Origin: JAHEEL01 sp963785245
GTDB taxonomy: Bacteria; Actinomycetota; Acidimicrobiia; Spongiisociales; UBA5794
DNA length: 64,000 nucleotides
Direction: 5' to 3'
Assembly: GCA_963785245.1 (NCBI GenBank)
Contig: CAWAUO010000011.1
Coordinates: 257,165-321,164, forward strand
The position numbers were made by a program, and so were the translations under genes. Each line of letters begins with the position of its first letter. Positions within the stretch are counted from its first letter, which is position 1. Under the pieces are notes generated by a model. That model had not been told where the DNA came from. It ran no database searches and was given only the letters and a program-made list of their open reading frames with translations. Positions 52,705 through 60,430 of the stretch are shown piece after piece.

Positions 52705-53802
52705 TCATCCAGGTGCCATATGCCCTCCACCGTCCGACGCCACCTGACGGCGCACGACCTCGACTCCGATGACGACAGCAACGGCGGCGATCAGGACCGT
52801 GAACCACGATTGGAAGACGGCATTGGGTGTGAACGCCAATAGACCGACGAAGACGATCGCGACGACACCCCAAAGAATCCACGGGCTTGCCAAGAACAGC
52901 GGAGCGATCGCGTCGCGAATGCGCCGTGCGCGGCTCGACGGGCCGACCAGTGACGCAAACAACACAAGCACGAGCCCGTTGATCAGCATCGCCAGCGAGA
53001 CTTGCGCCAAAACGGTTGTTCCGATTTCGGCAACCGCCTGCGCAGCGGACTTCAAGGTCACGTCGCCGACCTTCGACACAACGAACGCGACCGCTACTCG
53101 ACGGACGATGATGAGTACCAGGCCGGCAAGGACCAGACCGACCCCGGAGTAGACCACAGTCCGACGCCATTCAGGACCGGCAAGCCAAATCGCCAAGCCG
53201 TACAGCAGAAGCGACAACACGAGCAGCCACGTCGCCAGCAAATCAACAACCTTGACCGTCTGGCGAACCAAGCCGAGCGAGTCGGACTGAATGAGCACCA
53301 CCTGGCCCGCTTCGTCGGGGAATAGGGCAATCGTCTCCTCAGCCAAGCCGAGCTGCGACCCCGCCGCCCCAACAAGCGAACCCAGCTCGAGAACGGTCGT
53401 ATCATCGCCGCCATCCCTGATCGTCACGACCAACGTCTCATGCGCCGTCCGGTTTGCCTCACGCCAAGCCGCGTTGGAAGCAGATGTGCCAAGGATGATG
53501 TCCACACCCTCAACAGCGGTCCCCCGCAGAAGACCAGCCAAAGGGGCGGCCAACCCATCAAGATCATCGGGAAGCCGATCTGCGAGCTCGCCAGCCACAT
53601 CCACACGCTCATAGACCTCATTCACCAAGAAGACAGAGAGCGCTCCGCGCACTTCGTCGTTCTCGAGCAGCTCAACCGACGACTCGGTCCACTGGTCTGT
53701 ATCAAGAACCTGGCCATCCAGCCAGATATTCAGCCCCGACCAGATCGCGACGACCGTCGCCAAGCCAACCAGGACTCCAATCACCCACGCAGGTGCACGC
53801 AT
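52705..53802 (-). CDS. Membrane protein with extracellular domain, unknown function
   Basis: The 365-residue product has an N-terminal membrane anchor (AWVIGVLVGLATVVAIWSGL), an extracellular domain of about 180 residues, and four membrane helices in the C-terminal half. I do not recognise the family beyond general actinobacterial 'integral membrane protein'. ATG 53802 follows GGAGAAGAA. The same frame stays open upstream to 54177, but that part does not look like protein. Confidence 0.75.
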   Translation of the reverse strand: MRAPAWVIGVLVGLATVVAIWSGLNIWLDGQVLDTDQWTESSVELLENDEVRGALSVFLVNEVYERVDVAGELADRLPDDLDGLAAPLAGLLRGTAVEGVDIILGTSASNAAWREANRTAHETLVVTIRDGGDDTTVLELGSLVGAAGSQLGLAEETIALFPDEAGQVVLIQSDSLGLVRQTVKVVDLLATWLLVLSLLLYGLAIWLAGPEWRRTVVYSGVGLVLAGLVLIIVRRVAVAFVVSKVGDVTLKSAAQAVAEIGTTVLAQVSLAMLINGLVLVLFASLVGPSSRARRIRDAIAPLFLASPWILWGVVAIVFVGLLAFTPNAVFQSWFTVLIAAVAVVIGVEVVRRQVASDGGGHMAPG

Positions 53803-54325
53803 TTCTTCTCCAGTCGCCGTTCTCTCGCCCGTTTGCACGTCCGAGCCAGCGTATCTGTCAATGGAATGCCGTAGTACCCGCAGCACCAACGGTTTCCGAC
53901 CCGCTAGATCTACCAGGTTCCGACTCAGCCGATGAGCATGTCCCAGGACCACATCGTTCGCGCCGAGCGTCACAACCGCTGCTCCGTCTTTCAGCCCGGA
54001 TCGAAAAGGAAGGTCTACGTACGAGCCACGAAAGGAGTGGCTCCTCGTCGTTGCACCTCGCTCACCGGACGTCCGTCCTTCATGAGTCTTCTCAATGGGT
54101 CCGTCTCGTCCCCCCTCTGATCGCCGTAATGGCGGCATGGCACGCAGCCTGAACCGCAGATCCCGGTCCTCCGACAATCTCCACGATGGCGCCGACTCGG
54201 TTCAGGTCATTCGGTGCTAGGGATTCAGGGCACATATCACTCACGGCCCCGAACGATCTCGCATACCCTCTGCCGAGCCGATCCGGCAATCCCGGACCCA
54301 TCCGTATCTCACTCTCGGTAGCAGA
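53803..54325. other. Gene-poor stretch within the element
   Basis: About 520 bases with several overlapping open frames on both strands but none with a ribosome binding site and a family-like sequence. A 69-residue minus-strand frame (54092-54301) with a GAGTGAGAT upstream is the least bad candidate. It may contain decayed genes and the promoter of the membrane-protein gene. Confidence 0.5.
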
Positions 54326-54772
54326 TCAGTTTCCGTGGCAACGCTTGTACTTGTAGCCCGAACCGCATGGGCAGGGATCGTTCCGACCGACACTCGACCT
54401 GCTCGGCGGCACGAACGGTCTGGTTCTGGCCCGCAAGAGACGCTCCGATGCTCTCAGCGCCTGCTCTCGTTCGTCCAGACGGCGTTCCCGGACGTCGAGA
54501 GCCTCAGACCGGGCAACCAGTCGGTGCTCCAGCTCCACAGCGAACACCGAGCCAGGAGGCTCGTCCTCGCTCACGAGTGCGCCGAGTTCTTGATTGATGA
54601 GGCCAGCGATGCCTGATCCCATCGTGAATCCAATCGCTTGGCAGTAGCGCCGCCACGTCGACCACACAGCCTCTGGCAGTGGGACCTTCACCAACTGCAT
54701 GCCCGCACAGTGATCCAATTCTGCGAGGATTCGCCGATCGATCTTGGCGAGCGTGCCTCGTTCCAGCGCCAT
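54326..54772 (-). CDS. Ribbon-helix-helix-like protein with C-terminal SEC-C zinc motif
   Basis: The 148-residue product has a ribbon-helix-helix-like N-terminal half (strand MQLVKVPLP at 25-33, helices EAVWSTWRRYCQAIG and GSGIAGLINQELG), a charged coiled coil (about 80-118), and a SEC-C motif GRNDPCPCGSGYKYKRCHG at 129-147. ATG 54772 follows GTAAGG. A perfect 16-bp palindrome 15 bases upstream of the start could be its operator. DNA binding and autoregulation are inferred; the SEC-C end could contact ribosomes or other partners. Confidence 0.72.
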   Translation of the reverse strand: MALERGTLAKIDRRILAELDHCAGMQLVKVPLPEAVWSTWRRYCQAIGFTMGSGIAGLINQELGALVSEDEPPGSVFAVELEHRLVARSEALDVRERRLDEREQALRASERLLRARTRPFVPPSRSSVGRNDPCPCGSGYKYKRCHGN

Positions 54773-54783
54773 CGCCTTACCTT

Positions 54784-54927
54784 TCAGGTATACCGGTATA
54801 CCGCCCGCAACTTGTTGCAGGTGCGTGTGTGATTTGAGTGTGATTTGACAGGGTTCGTGCACGAACACGGTGACAGGGTCGACGCGTCGTTCGCGATGCC
54901 CATGTTGGTTACGGGGCGGTTCGTCAT
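54784..54927 (-). CDS. Candidate 47-residue leader peptide gene
   Basis: AAGGAGG lies seven bases before ATG 54927, the strongest ribosome binding site in this part of the element. The frame MTNRPVTNMGIANDAS... ends at 54784 inside the palindromic operator, 11 bases before the RHH/SEC-C start. The product is polar with four cysteines and no known family. It could be a leader peptide or the true first gene of that operon. Confidence 0.4.
   Translation of the reverse strand: MTNRPVTNMGIANDASTLSPCSCTNPVKSHSNHTRTCNKLRAVYRYT
54787..54802. promoter_or_regulatory. Perfect 16-bp palindrome, candidate operator
   Basis: GGTATACCGGTATACC is its own reverse complement and consists of two GGTATACC palindromes side by side. 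It sits between the small leader frame and the RHH/SEC-C start codon. Tandem half-sites of 8 bp suit a ribbon-helix-helix repressor, such as the adjacent protein. Confidence 0.7.
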
Positions 54928-54974
54928 CGCGTTCCTCCTTCGGATCTGGACCATGTGAGGGATTGTGGGGACTT

Positions 54975-55401
54975 ACCCTTGGCGCAGAGTTGTCCGAACC
55001 GATGATTCTGCACTCCAGACCGGGATTCCGGGGCTGCAGCCGTCATCCGCCGGGCACGCCGCGTGTCCGAGGTGTCCAGGCCCGCACCGACCGCCGAACC
55101 TACCGAGATCGCCGCTTTCGGCGGGATCTCTACCGGGACCGATGCCGATTGTGGATGCCACATCCACGAAACAGACACGACAACCCTCTCACCAGAGTGT
55201 CAGCAACCCTCTCACCAGAGTGTCAGGAACCCTCTCAACCCAGTCGCCGGGGACCTGCCGAGACGCCTCCACCCCTTGGACCACAACGCTTTTCGCGACA
55301 TCGCCGATCAACCGGAAGAGACCCTGTTCAGCGGTGCTCGACCCGCCCTCCTGGACCATCTCGGATCGAGGCCAAGGGTTCGCCAACTCTGCGCCAAGGG
55401 T
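54975..55401. repeat. Inverted repeat pair flanking the first iteron cluster
   Basis: ACCCTTGGCGCAGAGTTG (54975-54992) recurs as its reverse complement CAACTCTGCGCCAAGGGT (55384-55401). Another GTTCG extends the match with a one-base gap. The arms are about 390 bp apart and enclose iteron cluster 1. They could be divergent promoter or operator sites or the ends of a small element. Confidence 0.65.
55182..55240 (+). repeat. Iteron cluster 1 (23-bp period)
   Basis: AACCCTCTCACCAGAGTGTCAG occurs at 55182-55203 and 55205-55226, with a truncated third copy AACCCTCTCAACC from 55228. The period is 23 bp. The same unit with small changes forms cluster 2 at 55522-55589. Confidence 0.85.
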
Positions 55402-55521
55402 GGTGAGCGACTTTCACTGCCGTGGACTGGAGCGGCGCCGAGGGGAAACAGGTGTCGCGGTCGGCAGTGGAGGATGCCCCTTGTTATGGGTAGATGCCGT
55501 ACACCAAGAAGTCACGCAGCG

Positions 55522-55589
55522 AACCCTTTCAGCAGAGTGTCAGGAGCCCTTTCAGCAGAGTGTCAGGAGCCCTTTCAGAACCGGTGTCA
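55522..55589 (+). repeat. Iteron cluster 2 (23-bp period)
   Basis: AACCCTTTCAGCAGAGTGTCAG (55522-55543), AGCCCTTTCAGCAGAGTGTCAG (55545-55566) and a degenerate AGCCCTTTCAGAACCGGTGTCA (55568-55589). It lies about 180 bases before the integrase start. Two clusters of three with a decayed third unit suggest a duplicated binding array for an element-encoded protein. Confidence 0.85.
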
Positions 55590-55767
55590 CATACTCATCG
55601 CCGGCTGATCCGTGACATTTCCAAAATGCCTCTGACCAGGGAGAACACGAAGAATGGCAACGAAATGACATCGGAGTGAAAGGGTTAGAACGCACGATGG
55701 ACGGCTCGAGATGATGTCAGACCCCGATGGTACATTCGAACAACGGCCGCGAGAGCAGGAGAACACC

Positions 55768-56911
55768 ATGGGCGCCGTATCGAGAGTGACACACAGTTCC
55801 GGTCGCGGGGCGTGGCAGACACGTTGGCGAGACCCGGCGGGCCGACAGCGGGCGAAGAACTTCGATCGGAAGGTGGACGCCGAGCGATATCTGCTCGCCA
55901 TGGAGACGGACAAGCTCCGAGGTCGATACACGGATCCTCGATTGGCGAAGACGGCGTTGGTCGACTGGATGGTGGAGTACCAGGCAACTCGCGTGAACCT
56001 CAGACTGCAGACGAGAGCGAGGGACGAGGCGACGGTTCGAAACCACGTTCTGCCGGCCTTCGGTAGCTGGGCGATCGGGAGCATCCAGCCGATCCACGTG
56101 GCGCAATGGATCGCCGACCTGGACGCTCGAGGGCTACGCTCCGGCAACGGTACGAAAGGCCTACCAGTTGCTGGGCGCCGCGCTGGATGCTGCGGTGGAA
56201 TACGGACTCATCGGCCGCTCGCCGTGCCGAGGCGTGAAGCTCCCGAAGCTTGAGACTACGGCTGAGATCCGCTACCTAGAGGCGACCGAGATCAACCTCC
56301 TCGCCGAAGCCATGGATCCCCGGTATTCGGCCATGGTCCTCGCTGCTGCCTACACGGGTCTCCGCTTCAGCGAGTTGAGGGCGTTGCGGGTGGATCGGTT
56401 CGAGGCCCTTCGACGTATCGTCCGGGTGAGTTCCTCCCTCGTGGAGAGCAGGGGTCAGTTCTACTTCGAGGAGCCCAAGTCTGAGGCGTCGCGTCGCACC
56501 GTTCGCGTGCCGCCGTTCCTCGTCGAGGTGCTGGCCGCCCATCTGGCGACGTATGCGGACGGCTCCGGCCTCATCTTCTCGGCTCCGTTCGGTGGTCCAA
56601 TCCGGCGAAGCAACTTCCGTCGTCGCATCTGGTTGCCGGCGGTCGCGGCGTCCGTTGGTCCACCGTGCACGTTCCACGACTTGCGGCATTCCCATGCGGC
56701 GCTCCTGATCGCTCAGGGGGAACACCCCAAGGTCATCCAGGAACGACTCGGTCATGCGTCGATCAAGACAACCTTGGACACCTACGGGCACTTGTTCGAG
56801 GGCCTAGACGAGGCCGCAGCCGACCGCCTCGAGGCGACCTATGCGGCTTCTGATGTGCACGCGATGTGCACGCGGGAGGATTCCGGGGTTACCACTCTCG
56901 CCTCTGAATGA
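55768..56911 (+). pseudogene. Tyrosine integrase, interrupted by a +1 frameshift
   Basis: The reading frame from ATG 55768 (AGGAGAACACC upstream) gives the arm-binding and core-binding domains (TRWRDPAGRQRAKNFDRK, WMVEYQATRVNLRLQ). It shifts after ADLDAR at 56128-56133, where one extra G in GAGGGC breaks the frame. The next frame continues GYAPATVRKAYQLLGAAL and carries the catalytic core: TGLRFSELRALR, HDLRHSHA, LGHASIKTTLDTYGH. Joined, it would be about 381 residues, normal for the family. Either the integrase is dead or the base is a sequencing error. Confidence 0.88.
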
Positions 56912-56914
56912 GCG

Positions 56915-56939
56915 AAACCCCTTGCGGTGCAAGGGGTTT
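56915..56939. terminator. Hairpin between integrase and tRNA-Ile
   Basis: AAACCCCTTGC (56915-56925) pairs perfectly with GCAAGGGGTTT (56929-56939) around GGT. Its T-rich and A-rich ends would make a bidirectional terminator for the convergent integrase and tRNA-Ile. A near copy lies at the left end of the element (49441-49467). Confidence 0.75.
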
Positions 56940-56944
56940 GACCG

Positions 56945-56992
56945 GTGGGCCCACCTGGATTTGAACCAGGGACCTCATCCTTATCAGGGATG
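56945..56992. repeat. Right attachment site (attR) within tRNA-Ile
   Basis: 48 bp identical to 49360-49407, covering the tRNA 3' half, so insertion leaves a functional tRNA. Confidence 0.92.
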
Positions 56993-57020
56993 CGCTCTAA
57001 CCAGGCTGAGCTATGGGCCC
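56946..57020 (-). tRNA. tRNA-Ile (anticodon GAT)
   Basis: The minus strand folds into a standard cloverleaf: acceptor GGGCCCA/TGGGCCC, D-arm GCTC..GAGC, anticodon stem CATCC/GGATG with loop CTGATAA (GAT), and T-arm CCTGG TTCAAAT CCAGG. Length is 75 bases including the discriminator A. CCA is not encoded (A-CC-G follows). It is the target of the integrative element. Confidence 0.97.
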
Positions 57021-57096
57021 GCGGAGCGGGAACGATAGCAAGGCACAAGAGGCCTAGGGGCCAGGCGGGGAATAGCCTGGCGGCCCTCCGGGATTG

Positions 57097-57963
57097 ATGA
57101 ACACCATGGCCAACACCCATCTGATCGGTATCTCGGGAAGCCTCCGCTCAGGGTCGTACAACACGGCCCTGCTTCGGGCTGCGTTCGCGGATCTGCCGGC
57201 CGGAGTGAGCGGCGAGGTCGCCTCGCTCGCCGACATCCCCATGTACAACGCGGACAACGTGACAGAGCAGGGCAAACCAGAAGCCGTGGAGTCGCTTCGT
57301 GCGGCCACGAGATCGGCACAGGGAATCGTCTTCGCCACGCCCGAGTACAACTGGTCGGTCACCGGAGCGATGAAGAACGCCGTTGACTGGCTATCCCTGG
57401 GACCGGACTCCCCGCTTGACTTCAAGCCGGCAGCCATCATCGGCGCCGGTGGCGGGTCCGGGACCGCCCGCTCACAGCGGCACCTCCGCGACATCTTGTC
57501 GCACAACAGCCTCTGCATCGTTTCTGACCCGCAGGTGATGGTGTCCGCGGCATCCCAGCGGTTCGAAGGCACGGAACTCGCCGACGACGGCGTGCGGTCC
57601 GAACTCGCGACGATGATCGACCGCCTTCTCGAGGTCATCGAGCGATCACATTCCACCGAGCGCATCGACCTACGCGGTTCGGTTCTCGTGGTCGGGAGCG
57701 AGGCGTCACGCGCGGACCGGGCTGCGCACAGCATCGTCGAACACGGCCACCGAACGCTCACCGCTCTCGCGGCGGTCGACGCCGAACGGATCTTGAGTCG
57801 CAGGACGGTCGCGGGAGTGGTCCTCGATGCCCACGTCGGCAGCGATGCGCGGCAACTCGTCAAGGCCGCCGCGGCTGCGATTCCTGTCGTCGAGGTGGAA
57901 GACCCTGCCGCGGCCGGCCGGTTGATCGACGATGCACTTCGATTCGAGATGGGGTCCGGGTAG
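57097..57963 (+). CDS. NADPH-dependent FMN reductase fused to a receiver-like domain
   Basis: The 288-residue product has an N-terminal flavodoxin-like FMN reductase (ISGSLRSGSYNTALLRAAF, ATPEYNWSVTGAMKNAVDWL, GAGGGSGTARSQ) to about residue 180. The remaining 100 residues resemble a response-regulator receiver (GSVLVVGSEASRADRAAHSI, VAGVVLDAHVG, AIPVVEVED) but without the acidic pocket and phospho-aspartate in normal context. The fusion is unusual. ATG 57097 is preferred; ATG 57106 or TTG 57094 are possible. Confidence 0.85.
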   Translation: MNTMANTHLIGISGSLRSGSYNTALLRAAFADLPAGVSGEVASLADIPMYNADNVTEQGKPEAVESLRAATRSAQGIVFATPEYNWSVTGAMKNAVDWLSLGPDSPLDFKPAAIIGAGGGSGTARSQRHLRDILSHNSLCIVSDPQVMVSAASQRFEGTELADDGVRSELATMIDRLLEVIERSHSTERIDLRGSVLVVGSEASRADRAAHSIVEHGHRTLTALAAVDAERILSRRTVAGVVLDAHVGSDARQLVKAAAAAIPVVEVEDPAAAGRLIDDALRFEMGSG

Positions 57964-57994
57964 CCTCTCGTGCACCGCAGCCGTAAGGAGACTC

Positions 57995-58447
57995 GTGCGC
58001 AACTGGATCCTCTTCTTCCACATCATTGCCGTCATCGTCTGGATGGGTGGTTCGATCTACGTCGAGGCGCTGATGGCCGCAGTCGGCCGCACTGAAGACG
58101 AGTCTGGCTTGGTCGGCGTGTTTCGGAAGGTGGGGGCCACGAACCGTCGATTGTTCAACATTGCGGGCATCGCCACCATCGTGTTCGGATTCTGGCTCGT
58201 GTTCATCGTTCCGGGTTGGGAGTTCGAGAGCGTGTGGATCACGGTCGGGATTCTCGTGGCGACGATTGCCGTGGTCATCGACCTGTTCTACGCCACCCCG
58301 CGGGTCGATCGAGTCGAAGCGCTCGTTGAGGACCCTGAGGAGTCGAACGACGCAGTCCCCGATTTGATCAAGCAGGTCCTCATGGCCGGCCATATCCGAA
58401 CCGGGCTGCTGTTTGTCGGTGTTGTGTTCATGGTCTTCAAGTTCTGA
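57995..58447 (+). CDS. DUF2269-like membrane protein
   Basis: The 150-residue product has four membrane helices, opening RNWILFFHIIAVIVWMGGSIY with the HxxxxxxWxG pattern of DUF2269/CopD-like proteins, and ends HIRTGLLFVGVVFMVFKF. Histidines in helices 1 and 4 could bind heme or copper. GTG 57995 is preceded by TAAGGAG. Function is unknown. Confidence 0.82.
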   Translation: MRNWILFFHIIAVIVWMGGSIYVEALMAAVGRTEDESGLVGVFRKVGATNRRLFNIAGIATIVFGFWLVFIVPGWEFESVWITVGILVATIAVVIDLFYATPRVDRVEALVEDPEESNDAVPDLIKQVLMAGHIRTGLLFVGVVFMVFKF

Positions 58448-58490
58448 CTCGTTCGTCATGCCCGGTTGGTCGGTACACTCCCGGCCACAA

Positions 58491-58563
58491 GGGGACGTAG
58501 CTCAGTTGGGAGAGCACCTGGTTTGCAACCAGGGGGTCGTCGGTTCGAGTCCGATCGTCTCCA
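58491..58563 (+). tRNA. tRNA-Ala (anticodon TGC)
   Basis: Cloverleaf: acceptor GGGGACG/CGTCTCC, D-arm GCTC..GAGC, anticodon stem CCTGG/CCAGG with loop TTTGCAA (TGC), T-arm GTCGG TTCGAGT CCGAT. It is 73 bases including the discriminator A, with no encoded CCA. An extended -10-like GGTACACT lies 12-19 bases upstream. tRNA-Ile and tRNA-Ala after gyrA match the mycobacterial layout. Confidence 0.97.
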
Positions 58564-58587
58564 CGCTTGCTAGCAAGGGAGTTTCCG

Positions 58588-59751
58588 GTGGAAACCGCGG
58601 TGATCGTCGACGCAGTGCGGACGCCGATGGGGAAACGAAACGGACTCCTGAAGGACTGGCATCCGGTCGACCTCGCCGCTGAGACGCTGGTGGCCCTGGC
58701 TGAACGCAACAACCTCGATCCGGTTCTCGTTGACGACGTGATCATGGGGTGTGTCTCCCAGGTCGGTGAGCAGACGTTCAACATCGGCCGCAACGCTGCG
58801 CTCGGCGCCGGGTGGCCGGAGTCGGTCCCAGGTGTCACCCTCGACCGTCAGTGTGGATCCAGCCAGCAAGCCGCCCACTTCGCCGCCCAGGGGGTCATGG
58901 CCGGCGTCTACGACGTGGTTGTGGCTGCCGGCGTGGAGTCGATGACCCGGGTCCCGATGGGAATCTCCTTCTCACAAGGTCCCGGCAAGCCGTTTGGGCC
59001 GAAGATGTCAGCCCGGTACGACCACCAGCTCGTGCCACAGGGCATCTCGGCCGAGATGATCGCCGAACAGTGGTCGCTCGGACGCGAGGAGCTCGACCAG
59101 ATCGCCTACGACTCGCAGATGCGTGCCCACCGAGCGACCGTGGAAGGGCGCTTCGAATCTCAGATCATCCCGATCGAGACCACCGACGAGGGCCGATCGA
59201 TCACGATGACGCTCGATGAGGGCATCCGCCCATCGACCACGGTTGAGATCCTCGGGGGGCTGAAGCCTGCATTCAGGGAAGACGGGGTGGTGACAGCCGG
59301 GAACTCGTCGCAGATCACCGACGGTGCGGCAGCGGTGCTCATCATGAGCGAGTCGAAGGCCAGAGACCTCGGGCTGACGCCGCGGGCAACCTTCAAGGCG
59401 TTCTCCGTGGTCGGGACCGATCCCGTCACCATGCTCACCGGGCCGATTCCTGCCACTGAAGCCGTGTTGGCCAACGCCGGCCTCTCCCTCGACGAGATCG
59501 GACTGTTCGAGGTCAACGAAGCGTTCGCTTCGGTCGTCGGTGCCTGGTTGAAGGAGACCGGCGTCGACTGGGAGCGCGTCAACGTGAATGGGGGAGCGAT
59601 CGCTCTCGGGCATCCTCTGGGAGCGTCGGGCGCCCGGCTGATGACGACGCTGCTCCACGAAATGGAGCGCACCGGCACCCGGTACGGACTGCAGACGATG
59701 TGCGAGGGTGGCGGCACGGCGAACGGCACGATCCTCGAACTGGCCACCTGA
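58588..59751 (+). CDS. Acetyl-CoA C-acyltransferase (thiolase)
   Basis: The 387-residue product has the thiolase nucleophile cysteine in TLDRQCGSSQQA (about residue 91), the acid/base GGAIALGHPLGASGARL, and the C-terminal CEGGGTANGTILE with the second catalytic cysteine. It may act in beta-oxidation or in acetoacetyl-CoA synthesis; context does not decide. GTG 58588 follows AGGGAG at seven bases, only 24 bases after tRNA-Ala. Confidence 0.93.
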   Translation: METAVIVDAVRTPMGKRNGLLKDWHPVDLAAETLVALAERNNLDPVLVDDVIMGCVSQVGEQTFNIGRNAALGAGWPESVPGVTLDRQCGSSQQAAHFAAQGVMAGVYDVVVAAGVESMTRVPMGISFSQGPGKPFGPKMSARYDHQLVPQGISAEMIAEQWSLGREELDQIAYDSQMRAHRATVEGRFESQIIPIETTDEGRSITMTLDEGIRPSTTVEILGGLKPAFREDGVVTAGNSSQITDGAAAVLIMSESKARDLGLTPRATFKAFSVVGTDPVTMLTGPIPATEAVLANAGLSLDEIGLFEVNEAFASVVGAWLKETGVDWERVNVNGGAIALGHPLGASGARLMTTLLHEMERTGTRYGLQTMCEGGGTANGTILELAT

Positions 59752-59753
59752 CC

Positions 59754-59984
59754 GTGGCCGTATTTGTCGCCATCATCGTTGGGCTTGCGATATTCGTCGG
59801 CACAATCGCGATCGTTCGAATGATTGCGAACGGACCGCCGCCGGAGCCGGACCCCGAATTGGTGCATGAGGTGGAGGTCGACTACCGCTGTTCGATCTGC
59901 GGCATGCGCCTCACGGTGACCCAGCAGCAGGATGCGGCACCCGAGCCTCCGAAACACTGCCGAGAGGTGATGGATCCGGTCTGA
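59754..59984 (+). CDS. Small membrane-anchored zinc-binding-like protein
   Basis: The 76-residue product has an N-terminal membrane helix (FVAIIVGLAIFVGTIAIV) and a C-terminal CSICGMRL...HC arrangement that could hold a zinc ion. GTG 59754 lies two bases after the thiolase stop, so it is probably co-translated. Function is unknown. Confidence 0.62.
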   Translation: MAVFVAIIVGLAIFVGTIAIVRMIANGPPPEPDPELVHEVEVDYRCSICGMRLTVTQQQDAAPEPPKHCREVMDPV

Positions 59985-60008
59985 GGACGGACCGGGAGGA
60001 TCGCCAAC

Positions 60009-60040
60009 TTGTCCCCACCTGTGGGCGAAATCGGGGATAA
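60009..60040. promoter_or_regulatory. DnaA-box-like cluster downstream of crgA
   Basis: TTGTCCCCA (60009-60017), TGTGGGCGA (60020-60028) and GGGGATAA (60033-60040, reverse of TTATCCCC) lie within 32 bp. They resemble TTATCCCCA in the oriC spacer. They sit in a 104-bp gap between convergent genes. They could titrate DnaA, or be chance. Confidence 0.4.
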
Positions 60041-60088
60041 CTACAAACGTGTAATTCTCGACCGACGGACGATACGAACCGGCCGTTG

Positions 60089-60346
60089 CTACCGGTAGTT
60101 GAGCGTCATGGCGAACCCCACACCGATCATCGCCAAACCCACGACGAGGTACCAGTTTTCGGTTCCACCGGGGAGAATCCCCATGTAGTTGAGGAGGATC
60201 ACAACGATGCCCAAGGCCATGAGGCCGAACATCGTGGCGACGTACCAGGTTGGCGAAGGACCCTTGTCCGCGACCTCGGTCACGGCCGGGTTCTTCGGCG
60301 GGGTCGGGCGCTTGTTGGCCTTCTTGCGGCCCTTCGAGACTGGCAT
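60089..60346 (-). CDS. crgA: Cell division protein CrgA
   Basis: The 85-residue product MPVSKGRKKANKRPTPPK... has a basic N-terminus, a PSPTWYVATMFGLMALGIVVIL first helix and a second helix GLAMIGVGFAMTLNYR, the standard CrgA layout. CrgA coordinates septal wall synthesis in actinobacteria. Its position before a sortase-type gene and trpG matches the mycobacterial origin region. Confidence 0.92.
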   Translation of the reverse strand: MPVSKGRKKANKRPTPPKNPAVTEVADKGPSPTWYVATMFGLMALGIVVILLNYMGILPGGTENWYLVVGLAMIGVGFAMTLNYR

Positions 60347-60430
60347 GGCCTGAAGAGTAGCGATCTACGGCGCGCTTCCCAACGGGAACGCGAGCACCGT
60401 TGTGTGGTCTCATCGGTACGCTGCCTGATC

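Larger units (their letters stand above)
54928..55767. other. Non-coding control region of the element
   Basis: About 800 bases between the leader frame and the integrase hold the inverted repeats, both iteron clusters and a GTGGATG-CCA-CATCCAC palindrome (55151-55167). Open frames here simply read through the repeats and show no protein-like composition. This looks like a regulatory or replication-type region. Confidence 0.6.
49360..56992. mobile_element. 7.6-kb integrative element in the tRNA-Ile gene
   Basis: A 48-bp perfect direct repeat (49360-49407 and 56945-56992) bounds the region; the right copy is the 3' half of an intact tRNA-Ile, and the left copy is a fragment. A tyrosine integrase (frameshifted) adjoins the tRNA end. 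This is the classic signature of tRNA-targeting site-specific integration. Cargo: fic, HAD phosphatase, zinc-ribbon protein, DUF1269, membrane protein, RHH/SEC-C protein, and iterons. No replication or transfer gene is recognised. Confidence 0.9.

Noticed and set aside
53803..54177. N-terminal extension of the 52705-53802 membrane protein
   Set aside because: The frame is open but the sequence is arginine-rich and not protein-like; ATG 53802 has a strong ribosome binding site followed directly by a membrane anchor.
55182..55589. CRISPR array from the regularly repeated units
   Set aside because: Units of 22 bp are separated by only one base, with no unique spacers and no cas genes, so they are iterons.
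54965..55615. A 216-residue plus-strand protein in the element's control region
   Set aside because: The frame simply reads through iterons, has no ribosome binding site and has a proline/serine-rich composition typical of antisense or non-coding GC-rich DNA.
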